Shown: piece after piece, positions 1-10,974 of the stretch | Position numbering within the stretch: position 1 is the first letter of the stretch | Layout of the letters: every line of letters starts with the position of its first letter | Assembly: GCA_029255685.2 (NCBI GenBank) | Contig: CM055311.2 | Span: 9,607,031-9,671,030 of the forward strand | Length of the DNA stretch: 64,000 nt | Source of the DNA: Silene conica | Lineage: Eukaryota; Streptophyta; Magnoliopsida; Caryophyllales; Caryophyllaceae | Direction: 5' to 3' | Notes under the pieces: model-generated | The model's database searches: none | What the model was told of the DNA's origin: nothing | The model's input: the letters and a program-made list of their open reading frames with translations, nothing else | Program-made: the position numbers and the translations under genes

Positions 1-271
1 ATGAGTACGTTCTTTATCGCACCCGCTCCCATAACGAAATCACTATAAGCTTGTGATACGTTAGCCCTAGCAGTGGGGCCTGGGTTAGGTGGTAAATACT
101 TGAGCTTACCATCAGCTACTGCTGCATTCCGTAATGCAGCCTCCCAGTCCGGAAAGTTGGACCCATCATTTTTCAGTCGCGTGGACTGATTCATGTGGTC
201 CATGAAAGCCTTAAGTCAGGATTATTTTCTTAGTGTGGCACTAGGCATAGGGGCCTCATTATGACCAGCCA
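1..271 (-). pseudogene. Copia gag N-terminal fragment (element A)
   Basis: The minus strand encodes a typical Copia gag beginning: residues like MDHMNQSTRLKNDGSNFPDW and then ALRNAAVADGKLKYL, the usual layout of a small substrate-like motif followed by a tryptophan before the gag helices. Gag forms the virus-like particle. The fragment is cut by the window edge and is a fossil. Identification rests on motif resemblance only. Confidence 0.65.
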
Positions 272-714
272 TAGTATTTGCAGTATTATTGTTTTGTTTA
301 GGTGAATTCTACACTGTAAAGAAGAAATTAAAACATAATAAGCATACCATCGTTTTGTAAATAGTCTAGCAAAAACAGTTTAATGCGATGACTTTAGCAT
401 TTATATAATTGATCTTCCTCAAGGACTATATAAACGATCCCAAGACTCAATTTCAGTAAATTGAAAAGCCAACCTCTTGGCTAATTCTACATTTAGAATT
501 CTTGGTCAATAAATTTATGTAAATTCTATCTTTAGTCCACCATAACCACATGATCGTACGAGGGTCATGATGTTGAGGTACAATAAGTCATAGGGAGGGT
601 AAGGTCCTATATGCCTGGCGACGAAGAAGGGATTCATAGTAATTTGACTTAATTTTAGGTTATAGAGAAAGATCTCATCATCCTTAATTTTCACTACTAC
701 AGGAACCCTTAAGG

Positions 715-1160
715 ACATCAGACTTTTATGGTCATGGACATCGGCTTAGCAACCGATGTACAGTTCACTGATATCCATTATGGGTATCAAGGACATCGGT
801 TTTGCAACCGATGTCCATGTGTTAATGCACATCGGAGGTTTAATAAGTCTGATGTCCATCATACTTATGCACATCATTCTTTAGCTGTAATCTGATGTCC
901 ATGTGTTATTGCACATCAGAGGTTTAAGAAGTCTGATGTCCATCATATTTATGCACATCATTTTTTAGCTGTAATATGATGTCCATGTGTTATTGCACAT
1001 CGGAGGTATAATAAGTCTGATATCCATCATATTTATGCACATCATTCTTTAGCTGTAATCTGATGTCGATTTATGTTTTGTAGATCGGTTGTTGACCGAA
1101 GCCCATGTGCATTACAAGTTAATATGCATCATACTATTGCATAAACCGTTGTCCATGATG
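715..1160. repeat. CACTA left subterminal repeat array
   Basis: Many direct and inverted copies of a roughly 10-bp unit, GACATCGGTT / AACCGATGTC and variants (GTCTGATGTCCATC, GCACATCGGAGG), repeat every 20-60 bp. One near-perfect hairpin is GGACATCGGTT-TTGC-AACCGATGTCC near 790-815. In CACTA elements such arrays are the binding sites of the element's TNPA-like protein; that role is inferred here. Confidence 0.85.
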
Positions 1161-1530
1161 TTGCCGTTTTTAAAAATAAAAAAAACTGGTATTGATGGTA
1201 ATTTGTACCACCAGTATACATTATTCAGATGCCAGCCATTTAGACTGGCGTATCAAAACAGATTATAGACCACCATAAACCAAACAAACGCAAATTCAAA
1301 GCAAAGCACGACAAAGTCGTTCGTCTTTCATTAAACAAGTTCAAAGCAAATCACGACAAAGGTCGGTCGTCTTTCATATACATTATCTAAATTCATCAAC
1401 TAACCCAACATATAGAGTTATGCGTCATTTTAGACGACATCCAAAATAGTCTAGAGATCACAAGTTCAACAACTAACCAAACATCGGCTTAGTTTGCAAA
1501 ATCAAAGTACTACGTTACTAGCTAGAAAGA

Positions 1531-2290
1531 CTATGCTTTTAGAAAATAGTCCGCCCACAAGTCCCTGACCTTGTCAATTTCTTCTTGGGAATATGGCAGT
1601 CGGTGTTTGAAAACCTGTAAATAATACACAAAATTCTAGCTTTAATAATAATACGGAAAAATAACTTCATAATATATATTAGTGGATAAAAAATGGATCA
1701 AAAATGGTAGGTTAAAGATGAAATTAACGAATAGGAAACTTACATCTACTATATGGAAACTAACAATAAACTGCAATGCTATTTAGATCCAGTTACTAGA
1801 GTGTTGATTACTTTTACAAAGTATTCCCCAAAATGCCAAAAGCAAACACAACATTAGACTCAACGGGAGTGTCATAAATCATATTAACCAGAATCCCCAA
1901 GCAACAGAAAACGTTAATTTCAAGATTAATATAAGGAAGCATGGACTTACAATAACCCTCTCAGCTACCATATAATATGGCAATCTCCTTAATGCTCCAT
2001 TAACATCGTTGTCTTCCTTATACTGTTCCCGAATCTTTCTTGTGGCGTCCTTTTGTAATCAAATATCTTAGTTCAAGACTAGACAGACCATTGTTACAGT
2101 TCAATATAATTGAAAAACGTATGGAAGATGTAATATTGAAATATGGCTCGACTAATGTCGTAAATAATAAGCCGCAAGGATATCCCCCTCTTTTGGATCG
2201 AGAATCATGTCAACAGCAGCTTCCCACTCTCCGCGAAGCAATACTGCTCCGATAAGATGAGTCGGAATTGAACCACTTCCAAACCTTTGC
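1531..2290 (-). pseudogene. Exon-like segments near the 3' end of the CACTA cargo, product not recognised
   Basis: Three minus-strand pieces look like the last exons of a gene. About 2165-2290 includes GEWEAAVDMILDPKEGDILA. 1951-2043 includes KEDNDVNGALRRLPYYMVAE and ends at a GTAAGT donor. 1531-1614, after a TTTACAG acceptor, includes KHRLPYSQEEIDKVRDLWAD and ends in a stop at 1531-1533. The order and splice signals agree with one transcript. The family is unknown to me. It could be element-encoded or captured host sequence. Confidence 0.45.
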
Positions 2291-2954
2291 AAGCATGGAT
2301 AAATTTCTACTTAGTTGAAATTCAATTGTTAGAACAACACAAAATGCAACTTTCAGGGGGAATATCAAATAAGCACAAGCTCTAAAAGTTTTTGTTAGTG
2401 AGAATACAAATACTCAAATTGAATAAATGTCTGTCTTTGTGCCTTGATGTCTTTGCCAGTCACTCTGTCCAGATGTCTCTGTCAGTCACTTGTGAACTGA
2501 CACGCTCACACGGAGTACAAAAACAGTTCAGCCAAACAAACTTTCTGCAAAAATAATAAATGTAGACCTAATAGATCTGCCTTATTTCTTCATACCTAAC
2601 ACGCACCAGATATTCATAGCTAAAAGAGCATAGACACATCAGATATTGCATTCAGTTCAGACCCCTAAATCATCCACATTTCCTGCACATAAGTTGCAGT
2701 TCCTGTGCAAAACCAGAAGTTCAGAACGAAGCATCTGTTGTGCATACTCTTCTACACCTAACCTTATTCATTCATTTACCCAGAAATTGAATGAATGTTC
2801 TTGCAACAATATATGACAGCTCTAAGCTGATGCCACCATTTAACAATTTCAACATACGAACACTAAAATCACACATTGTTCGTGAATTGTGACGATCAGT
2901 CCATGAAATAGCTAAACTAAAGTGCCACAGTACAAGAACATCACAAAAGCTTAC

Positions 2955-3156
2955 AGTTTTAGGTCCAATGCCTTTAAAACTAGAAAGCTCCAACTTGATT
3001 TCATCAATCGACAAGTCCCGTAAGTATTCCAAGCATAACATCCCCTTTCTTTCCTGAAGACACCTCAACAAGTTCTTTATACAAGAAGCTTTAGTCGGAG
3101 CCAAGCCTCCACATCTTATAGCATCCTCCAACAACTTTTGATCAGCAGCAAGTACC
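2955..3156 (-). pseudogene. Captured exon of an HhH-GPD DNA glycosylase gene
   Basis: The minus strand encodes about 67 residues matching the plant HhH-GPD base-excision-repair glycosylase family (endonuclease III-like; the Arabidopsis relative I have in mind is At3g47830). It includes LEDAIRCGGLAPTKASCIKN, then LCLEYLRDLSIDEIK and the helix-hairpin-helix segment LSSFKGIGPKTV. The reading continues into GTAAGC right after the HhH lysine-threonine, where a splice donor is expected, so this is an exon plus flanking intron. The next exon, with the catalytic aspartate (PVDTH motif), is absent from the following sequence. It lies inside the CACTA element, so it is a captured fragment rather than a working gene. 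Confidence 0.8.
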
Positions 3157-4084
3157 TTCGGAGGTCAATCAAAATGGCAATGGACCATAAATGACCAAAA
3201 CAAGTAACCAAGCAATTTCGCGACTTCCATAGTATATTTAGTTTCGACCAGCATAATCCTAAATTGCTCGAGAATGTTCAGCAAATAATCATGACAGTCA
3301 ATCACAGTTCATTCTTTATACTGCCCACGCCCCAATCATTTTTTTACCTTTTATATTCTATGTGACGGTATTTTAACCAAAGGTATACAAATGATTGCGC
3401 AAAGGCAGTATCTTTTTACTGCCAAATGAGCCATAAGGAGCAGTACAGTTGAAAGGGAAAGGGAAACTCAAAGCTGCCAGGGTGCAACCTATCCTGATTC
3501 ACACGATTTGATTACCTGGACAAGATCTACAAAGAAGTTCAGTGTGTTCCACAGGAAACGGCGTAGTTAGTTAAGTGTGTTCTGTAACTGACTAACATTC
3601 AACAAAAGAAAAATTTCAAAGACATCAAAGAGGAAGTGTAAGCCTGATCGAGATAATGGGCACAAACAGAAATTCCAGCTACAGAACAGGTTTACCAGAG
3701 GTTAAGGAAATGGTTATCAAGAGAAATGCACATAAAACAAGTCAGACAGATTCTGAAAATAAAATGAACTGCATAGATGAATAGACAACAAGTGGATAGG
3801 CTTATGTCATACTTTTGGATTCAATTCCCGAATAGTAACATTATCTCTACCCTGCCAAAAGTAGTTGTTATGTAGTTTTCCTGCAAACAAAGACAATTTT
3901 TTTCATCAAGGATTTGTCAAATCTTGTATACATTTGTGTTTGATGACATTGATCTAAACATGAACGCATAAAGTAAGGATGCAATGAGTATGCACGCGTA
4001 CATTCGAATAGAAAAGATGGAGATCCCACACAATGCAATAGATCATTGCAACATAAGAACGGAGCAAAAACTGAAAACCTGATT

Positions 4085-4222
4085 GTGACGAATTGAACCA
4101 TTTAAAGCATGCATCAAGGCGAATCAATGCACGATCCATGAAGGTTGAAATCTCACTGATTTCAGCTGCAGTAAATTGGCCTGTCTGCATTCCGGTAACA
4201 AGATCTGGAAGACATGTCAGTA
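4085..4222 (-). pseudogene. Captured exon-like segment, product not recognised
   Basis: A minus-strand open stretch encodes about 45 residues, including DLVTGMQTGQFTAAEISEIS and then FMDRALIRLDACFKWFNSSQ. It is bounded by a plausible acceptor and a CAG|GTTTTC donor. The amphipathic, protein-like composition contrasts with the AT-rich DNA around it. I do not recognise the family. It sits between the glycosylase and aminotransferase fragments on the same strand and may come from a third host gene. Confidence 0.45.
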
Positions 4223-4492
4223 TGCTGAATAAGATAGTATACAGCAGCAAATTGTTTCTACTTTCTACATCGGAATATTTTTCGGGTAAATGGAACAGGA
4301 TTTTATAAAATACGATTTTATTCATTCGGCACATATAACCTAACCAAATAATTGATTATTGGATAATCAGCCTTTCCATAGTGAAAACAATTTACTGCTT
4401 AATCTAAAAGAAAAAAAAATCATCTGAAAATAGTGCAAACAAGAGTATATGTAATGACGCAGAAAAAAGATCTAGACTCTAAGAGTGCTATA

Positions 4493-4556
4493 CCGCTGCA
4501 TAGTTTCCGATAGTCTTGACTCCTCCAGTTCCACCAGGACTAGCACGATGAAATTG
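4493..4556 (-). pseudogene. Captured exon fragment of a branched-chain aminotransferase gene
   Basis: The minus strand reads QFHRASPGGTGGVKTIGNYA, close to the conserved KFHRA-PGGTGGVK-NY block of class IV branched-chain amino acid aminotransferases (BCAT), which transfer the amino group in leucine, isoleucine and valine metabolism. A GT dinucleotide follows the last matching codons (G|GTATAG), consistent with an exon end. Only about 21 residues are preserved. The pyridoxal-phosphate lysine lies in the part of the protein upstream of this motif and is not seen. Located inside the CACTA element, so most simply a transduplicated scrap. Confidence 0.65.
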
Positions 4557-5369
4557 TAGTAGTGAATCAAACAGCAGCAGCAGTGGGCGAAGCTGAAAAT
4601 CAGCCTAATACCAAAACCCCCAAACGAAACAAAGAGAAACCCTAATTTCGTTAATTGAAGCTGAATTTAACAAATTAAATAAGAAAAACAAGTAGGAATA
4701 CTTACTTCAAGACGGATATACGAGGAAGTGACTTACAGATGGTCTTTGTAGATGTCAAAGAAGGGGTTCTCGGGGCAAACTGAGACAAAGTACAGACAAA
4801 AAAGAGTCAATATGTTTGTAGCAATTCCGAGATTGATGATGCCCACATTAAAGAGGAATGTGAATAAGCTCGTCTTAATAAAGACGTTGAAGACACTTGG
4901 TTTAGAAAGGTACTTATCTAGTCATGTGAAATTTTTATCCTTACCTAGGCCGATTCTAAGTGCGAAGCCAGGCATGAACTTGATCTTCCGAGATAAGTAA
5001 GAACGCCTTATCAAAAAGAAAGGTCATCCTTTAACAATTGCAAAATGGATGCTAAATCCACAATAATGCAAATAGAATAAGGAGAAGAACGAATATTTGA
5101 CAGAAACTCGAATTTATCGCAAACCCTAATACCTAAGTCACTCAAAAATTGAATTTTAGGGATGAAAATTAGAGGAAGATTTTGTTTAATTTGAATAATT
5201 AAGTGAAGGAAATGTGTTTATAAGGGGATTTGCAGGTTTAAATGGTGAAATTTTGAAGGAAATATGAAAATGTTGAAAAAATTGTGAAAGGAAAGGAGAG
5301 AAAGAGTGAAAAGAAGAATGAAAGACTCTGACGAGCGAGGGTTTTTTTTTGCGCTTTTCACAACAATAA

Positions 5370-5605
5370 TTAACATCGGCTTACTTAAATAACTGTTGTC
5401 CTTGACCAATTCATGTACATGGGTTATTATTTAGTCTGATGTGCATTAAAATCAATACTTATGGACATGGGTTTGAAATAGAAACCGATGTCCTTTATTC
5501 TATAAACACATCGGATTTTTGTAGTCAACTGATGTGCAAATTAATTACATCAGATTTTTCTAAAATCTGATGTTCATTAACCGATGTCCTTAAGGGTTCC
5601 TGTAG
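5370..5605. repeat. CACTA right subterminal repeat array
   Basis: The same ACATCGG / CCGATGT unit as at the left end, in mainly opposite orientation (AACATCGGCTTAC, AACCGATGTCC, ACATCGGATTTTTG, CTGATGTGC). This confirms that the two ends belong to one element. Confidence 0.85.
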
Positions 5606-5610
5606 TAGTG

Positions 5611-6856
5611 TTTAATTCATTAAGTGAACAAATATCTAGCATGCGAGAATGAATAAACTAAGGTGATGGCTTTAAAAACGTGTGACATCTGTATGTCGAC
5701 ACAGACTAGCATACATACTATATGAGTCATATTTCAAGCAATTCAGGTTGTTTGGTTTAGGCGGAAAAATGATGCAAAACAAACATGTGAATGAAAAACA
5801 AAACGGAAATAAAGCAAGTCCTAGTGTGCCCTATCCTACCAAAAAGAACAAAAATACAAGTTGGAATTCATTCAGCAATGGATCCTGGAAGCTTGTCTTG
5901 TCTTGATGTTCCTTCTTGGTGATGTAGTGGAAGTGAGCAATCCGATCTCCGTCTTGGTCTTCTTATTTACATTTGAAGAATTACATAATAAAATCCTATT
6001 ATTGCATTCTAATTCCCAAAAACGTAAAAAAAAATATAACACAAGGGAGATTCGAGATCTCATAAATACATCACAAATTATGCTTCCTTCATTACGAAAA
6101 CATAATTTACTAAGGCCACACTAAGTATTACAAAATACAACTGATTGCGAAATTGTAAATAAAACCATTCATTCATTCAACAATATAATATATATAATGC
6201 ATAATACTAATTAAATTAATCTTTCAAGGCATAATTCCGTAATTATGTAGAGTATTTTACCCGAACCACCATTTATTGATTTAAATTATGTGATAATTCC
6301 GTACTTATTCTCATAATTTAGTCAAACAAAAATATTCATATTATCGTATAATATGATTAATCCAATATTATTTTAAACCGTTTTAAAATAATTTAGGTAT
6401 CAAAACTTAGTGAACTTTTTCACCCAAAAAAATTACACATTATCTTTATAATGTATAAAAATAAAAACAGCCCGTGAATCAAAAGGATAGCCGAGGCAAA
6501 AAGAGAGAAAATAAGAAAAATAATAAACAAAATCAAAGTTCCAGCGCTTTAAAAATGCTGAAACAGCAAAAGCGTCGCAAAAAGACCCCAAAAAGCGCTG
6601 CTAACAAAACGTTGCATACAGGAAAGAATGCTGGAACAGATTCCGGCACTTCTAAAAAGCGCTGATAAGAAAGAACAAGCGTCGAAAAAGGGAAAGCGCG
6701 GCTAGAAAAAGCTGCTATCTATTTGCGTTGTTTTTGAAAAACGCTGTAACCAGAAATTGAATACAGAAACGCTGAAAGCCCAGAACAAGCGTCGGCAAGA
6801 AAGCGTCGCAAACCCTGAAAATTGTAAAAACACGCCTAACAGCCTGATTTTTGAGT

Positions 6857-6887
<31 letters not shown>

Positions 6888-7294
6888 CTCATCAACTTGA
6901 ATAACTAATGTCGGGTTGCTAAAAACGGGATTGATAACCTTCAAAATTCTAATCTTTATTAGATATTGTTGTAATCTTAAACATTTAAATTAACCTTTTA
7001 AGACGAATATCAAGATTATAGTGGGATCGATTTATTTAGCAAATTATATCATCCAAGAACATGTGAGACGATATCCTTTTACGTTTTAATTCAATCCTTA
7101 TTAAATTAAAACATCTACAAATTTATTATATTGTTATTTTAACAGTTTAAGACAACAACAACAATAAATCAAAAGGAAAACGACGAACGAAAACACTTGT
7201 CTCGGCTAAAAAAAAAATAATACACGGCTAAAAGTTTTCTCAATTTTCTTAAAACGTTTATGAAAATCATACAAAAATAAAATTTGTAAACCTG
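5611..7294 (-). other. Leader region of Copia element A, non-coding
   Basis: AT-rich sequence between the primer site and the CACTA insertion; it continues at 272-691 on the other side of that insertion. No credible gene is seen. It contains a patch of degenerate AGCGCTG/GCGTCGC repeats (6540-6830) and a 20-plus A run at about 6864-6890. The Copia element at 44618-62879 has a similarly long leader (about 2.4 kb), so great leader length may be a lineage trait. Confidence 0.5.
6540..6830. repeat. Degenerate AGCGCTG / GCGTCGC repeat patch
   Basis: Within AT-rich leader DNA the sequence repeatedly returns to short GC motifs: AGCGCTTTAAAAATGCTG, AAGCGTCGCAAAAA, AAAGCGCTGCTAAC, AAAAAGCGCTGATAAG, AAGCGTCGAAAAAG, AAAACGCTG, AAGCGTCGGCAAG. 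Spacing is irregular, 20-45 bp. It looks like an old, decayed tandem array or a palindrome-rich MITE remnant; I cannot say which. Confidence 0.5.
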
Positions 7295-7306
7295 GCTCTG
7301 ATACCA
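7295..7306 (-). other. Primer-binding site, tRNA-Met type (element A)
   Basis: The minus strand reads TGGTATCAGAGC, the plant retroelement primer site complementary to the 3' end of initiator tRNA-Met, two bases from the LTR edge. Confidence 0.9.
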
Positions 7307-7308
7307 CT

Positions 7309-8393
7309 TGTGGGAAAATATCAATATATATTCTCAATACTTTATATGCAGGATTATAACAAATTTATGATATCCATATATATTCTCAATACTTTATATG
7401 CAGGATTATAACAAATTTATGATGTACCATTTATGGTCATAAACGAAGAACAAGATACAAAGATAGGGATCAAGAATTAACCTTCTGTCCTTGCAAAGAC
7501 CTAAGATCAGATATCAAAACAGATATCCTCCTCATCGTTGCACCCAAGATATCCTGAGAAATACCCTTTCTAGAGCTAGAAATTGCAAAATTACCTTTAA
7601 TTTTGTGTAGGATGAAAGCTAGAGGGAGAGGAGGGATTTGTCGTGGGAACTCGTGTGGTATAGGGAGGCGTGCCATATGCTATTTACAGGGGGTGGTGTT
7701 TGATAGTCTGTATATTTCTTGACCACCTTACCTAGTTTAGATAGGATAATTAAATTCGTATATGATTCTACCTAAACTACTGCTTAAACAAATAACAAAC
7801 TCTATCTTATGGCATCTCCAACTATTAACCGAAAATCCACAATCTGGCCGAAATTTTATCAGTTTCGGCCTTAGTAACCGTTTTTATATTTACTTAAATT
7901 CGGTTATTAAGCTCTCTTTTGCGTAATGTTTTATTTTATAAATATCGTATATTTATAATCTCAACAATTAAATATAACCTTTTATATTTAACTGAATCAT
8001 TTAATCCTTATTAAATTATTTCATTACACACTAATTAAATATAACATTTTATATTTAATCATGAATTAACATTTTAATTCGTCTTAGCTAATATTATTTA
8101 ATCAGTATTAAATAATTATATCATCATTACTTTGACTAACCATTTAGTCGAATAGGGTATCAATATGATTACATTTTCATCTAATCATATCTCTCAAATT
8201 TCATCCTTTAGGTGTGACTTTTAGGGACCAGTTGATTACCGCCATCTGTATGACAATAACGTCAAACTTTCTAGCAAGCCAACCGTTATTGATAAACGTG
8301 AATCAACTGGCTAAAATACAAAGTATACCCTGTGTTCCTTTAAGAGATTTATACGTGTTGTCGCACTAACTGTTGAGGACACCATCTCCAACA
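7309..8393 (-). repeat. 5' LTR of Copia element A
   Basis: A 1,085-bp LTR. On the minus strand it starts TGTTGGAGATGGTGTCC and ends ATATTTTCCCACA, so it has the standard TG...CA ends, next to the primer site. It shares a conserved internal block (about 8210-8330) with four other Copia LTRs of the window. Near its 3' end a segment of about 50 bp containing CAATACTTTATATGCAGG is duplicated in tandem (about 7325-7425). Confidence 0.8.
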
Positions 8394-9148
8394 GTTCATG
8401 GGGTGCATCTGAGTAAGAAACAATCACCTACAACACCGGAAGAAACCGAACGCATGAGTCAGATACCTTATGCTTCGGCAGTAGGGTCGATCATGGAAGC
8501 CATGATGTGCACACGTCCAGACGTGGCATATGCGTTGAGTATGGTCAGCCGTTACCAAAATAATCCAGGTGAAAGTCACTGGATAGCCGTCAAGAACATC
8601 CTTAAGTACTTACGAAGGACTAGGGATTGGACTCTGGTATATGGTGGAAACACGGAGCTATGTGCTAAAGGTTACACAAATGCTAGTTTCCAAACCGATC
8701 GTGATTATTCCAAATCTCAATCGGGTTTTATTTTTACTCTTAATGCTGGAGTAGTCAGCTGGAAGAGTTCCAAGCAGAGCGTTACAACAGATTCTACAAC
8801 AGAGTCTGAGTACTTGGCAGCTTCTGAAGCTGCAAAGGAAGCTATTTGGATGCGTTATTTCTTACAAGGACTAAAGGTAGTGCCTAGTGTGAAAGATCCA
8901 ATCACCCTTTATTGTGATAGCAGTGGTGTCATCTTCCAGACTAAGGAGCCTAATTAGTCAAGCAACAAATCTAGACATGTACTCAGAAAAGCGCATTTGA
9001 TGAGAGATTACATAGAGCAAAAGAAGATAGCATTGTGCAAGATTGGAACGGATAACAATATTGCAGATTCGCTGACCAAGGCACTACCGCATAATAAACA
9101 TGAAGGGCACATCTCATCCATGAGGTTAAAACGTGTTCCAGAGTTGTA
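8394..9148 (+). pseudogene. Copia element B, 3' end of pol (RT end and RNase H)
   Basis: Plus-strand Copia pol remnant. It encodes the end of reverse transcriptase and RNase H: a PYASAVGS-type motif, MCTRPDVAYA, then the RNase H core with WKSSKQ, TTESEYLAASEAAKEAIW and the terminal ADSLTKALP motif. These are diagnostic of Ty1/Copia. It begins abruptly at the LTR edge of element A, so element A interrupts it; the upstream part of pol should lie left of the window. A fossil with roughly one to two interruptions here. Confidence 0.85.
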
Positions 9149-9264
9149 ATAAACATTATTTGATTGATATTTGATCATTTCAATCATTACTTAATAAAAT
9201 CATTGAATTTCTTTATATTGTATTACATGTGGATTGTATAACAATTTTGAACACCACACAGGGA

Positions 9265-9780
9265 CACTACAACAAAATGGCACTTGCGCCACGATTTATG
9301 TCACGGGAATTCATAATTCGTGACCTAAATTTGCTTAATCACGGGAAAAAAAGTCCCCTTCCTTCAAAATTAATTGGTAAAAAAATTTATGTCACGGAAA
9401 AATATATCCGTGACAAATAATTGTTTTTAGTCACGAATTAAGCCATGATCGTGGCTAACAAATGCATTTAGTCACGCATCAAGTCACGAACGTGGCTAAT
9501 AATTATTTTTAGCCACAATGTCGTGGCTAATTATGATTTATTGTCACATGTAAGTTAACTGTGACTAATTAGTGTGCTTAGCCACACTGAATTCTTAACG
9601 TGACTAATTATGATTTATTATCACAGCTAAATTATCCGTGACTATATTGCTCTTAGCCACACACTGAATTCTTACCGTGGCTAATTGTGATTTATTGTCA
9701 CAAGTAAATTACCCGTGATTAATTATTGCTCTTAGCTACGCACTATATTTTTACCGTGACTAATATTTTTGATATGATAA
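9265..9780. mobile_element. CACTA-like transposon left end with subterminal repeats, partner end not found
   Basis: It begins CACTACAACAAAATGGCAC, a typical CACTA terminus, inside the 3' UTR of Copia element B. The next 500 bp carry inverted and direct copies of TCACGG / CCGTGAC and CGTGGCTAA (for example TAGCCACACTGAATTC and GTGACTAATTATGATTTA, each several times). I did not find the matching GTTGTAGTG end, so the element is probably truncated or deleted on the right. Confidence 0.6.
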
Positions 9781-10974
9781 CAAATAATAGTACAAAATTA
9801 TTAGTGCAACATGGTGTGTACTGTGACCTCAAGATGATTGCGCCGTATTATTGCGAGATGTGAACAATATTCGTACTTAATGTTCTTCACTATTGACGTA
9901 AATGATCTTATTATGATTATTTTTATTATTGGATTTAGTCTGTCACAAGTGAGAATTTGTGCAATTTATTATGATTATTCTTATTAACACAACTGACTTG
10001 AAAATGAATATGATTATATGAATGTCACACCCATGGCAAATATATATTCATAATTCTTTTTTTGTTAAATTTATAATATTGAATAACATTATTTAAAGAC
10101 CGCATCACATTTAAAGAGAAAGTATGTCCAATTAAATAATTAACTTATTAACACCTATGATTGAGAAGTCTGAAACTAATATATTGTTAAATAAGCTTTT
10201 CATTAGAAAATTGATTTACAACTTTATTTGTAAAATATTTCTACAAGAACTTGAATTCGAGATATTAAATTGGAAAAAAATTAGGGAAATTTTTAAGGAG
10301 AAAAAAAAAAGAAAAGACAATTAGATTTAAAATATGATTAAATAAAAAAAAGTAGTCTAAAAAATTAAATTCAAAATGATTTCCAACAAATCATTGAATA
10401 AAAATGGAAAAAAAAACATATTGATAAAATAACCGATATAAAAAAATCAATATAGAAAAACATTTTAATTATTGATAATGAGCGTATCACACCGAAAAGT
10501 AAAATGGAAATTAAAATAATAAATTTACATGTGTAAATAATGTGAAATTTTGTTGACAAAAAGAAATACCAAGAATAATGAAAAGAATTCAATTTAGAGA
10601 GAACAAAAATTTATACGATATTTTCTGTGTTTTTTGGCAAAAACTGATTATTTTCGAGTTAATGTCTTGGTCATTTATTTTAGTAATAAAACTCGTTCAT
10701 TGATACCCATATGTAATCATTATTCAAAAGTGATCATTATTTAGTAAAAAGTGATTAAACTTTTTTCGTTACAAATACGACGATCTTAAAAATAGTATTT
10801 GTGTGGAAAAATATATGAAAAAATGGATAAAAGAAAAATAAATAAAAATGGCGACAAATGAAAAAAAATAAAAAAAAAATATATTAGGGAAAAAAATATA
10901 AGGAAAATGTGATTAAATAGTTTGGAGAAAATGGTTTTGTTGACTCGGGCAAAAAATGACTCGAGCATCATTAC
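9781..10974. other. AT-rich stretch, no gene seen
   Basis: Very AT-rich, with many A and T runs. The short open frames have no recognisable content. It may be the interior of the truncated CACTA-like element or debris of other insertions in the 3' region of Copia element B. Confidence 0.5.

Larger units (their letters stand above)
692..5610 (-). mobile_element. CACTA (En/Spm) DNA transposon, non-autonomous, carrying gene fragments
   Basis: The left end reads CACTACTACAGGAACCCTTA and the right end is its inverse, ending GGGTTCCTGTAGTAGTG; the two match for at least 28 bases. Both ends are flanked by TTT (689-691 and 5611-5613), the 3-bp duplication expected for CACTA elements. Subterminal repeats built on ACATCGG fill the outer 450 bp on the left and 240 bp on the right. 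I see no TNP2-type transposase. The interior instead holds exon-like pieces on the minus strand, including HhH-GPD glycosylase and branched-chain aminotransferase fragments. A stretch at about 5100-5340 looks like a plant 5' UTR on the minus strand. Identical terminal motifs and a clean TSD suggest a fairly young insertion. Its 4,919-bp length is within the range of non-autonomous CACTA elements. Confidence 0.92.
1..8393 (-). mobile_element. Ty1/Copia element A, 5' part only (LTR, leader, gag start), runs off the left edge
   Basis: A minus-strand Copia retrotransposon fossil. Reading leftwards it has an LTR (7309-8393), a tRNA-Met primer site (7295-7306), a long AT-rich leader, and the start of gag at the left edge. 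The rest lies outside the window. The leader is interrupted by the CACTA element at 692-5610. The LTR end abuts Copia pol sequence of the opposite orientation (from 8394), so element A inserted into element B. Structure and LTR motifs match the Copia element at 44618-62879, so both belong to one broad lineage. The element is broken by the insertion and at least one further interruption. Confidence 0.8.

Noticed and set aside
715-1160. CRISPR-like array
   Set aside because: Repeats are irregular, inverted and subterminal to CACTA ends in plant DNA; no spacer regularity.
2955-3156. HhH-GPD glycosylase as a working host gene
   Set aside because: Only one exon is recognisable, the catalytic-aspartate exon does not follow, and the whole segment lies between CACTA ends with a TSD.
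2040-5000. Plus-strand frames within the CACTA element (2040-2255, 4093-4308, 4752-5000)
   Set aside because: Antisense to the exon-like segments or in AT-rich DNA; recognisable protein similarity lies on the minus strand only.
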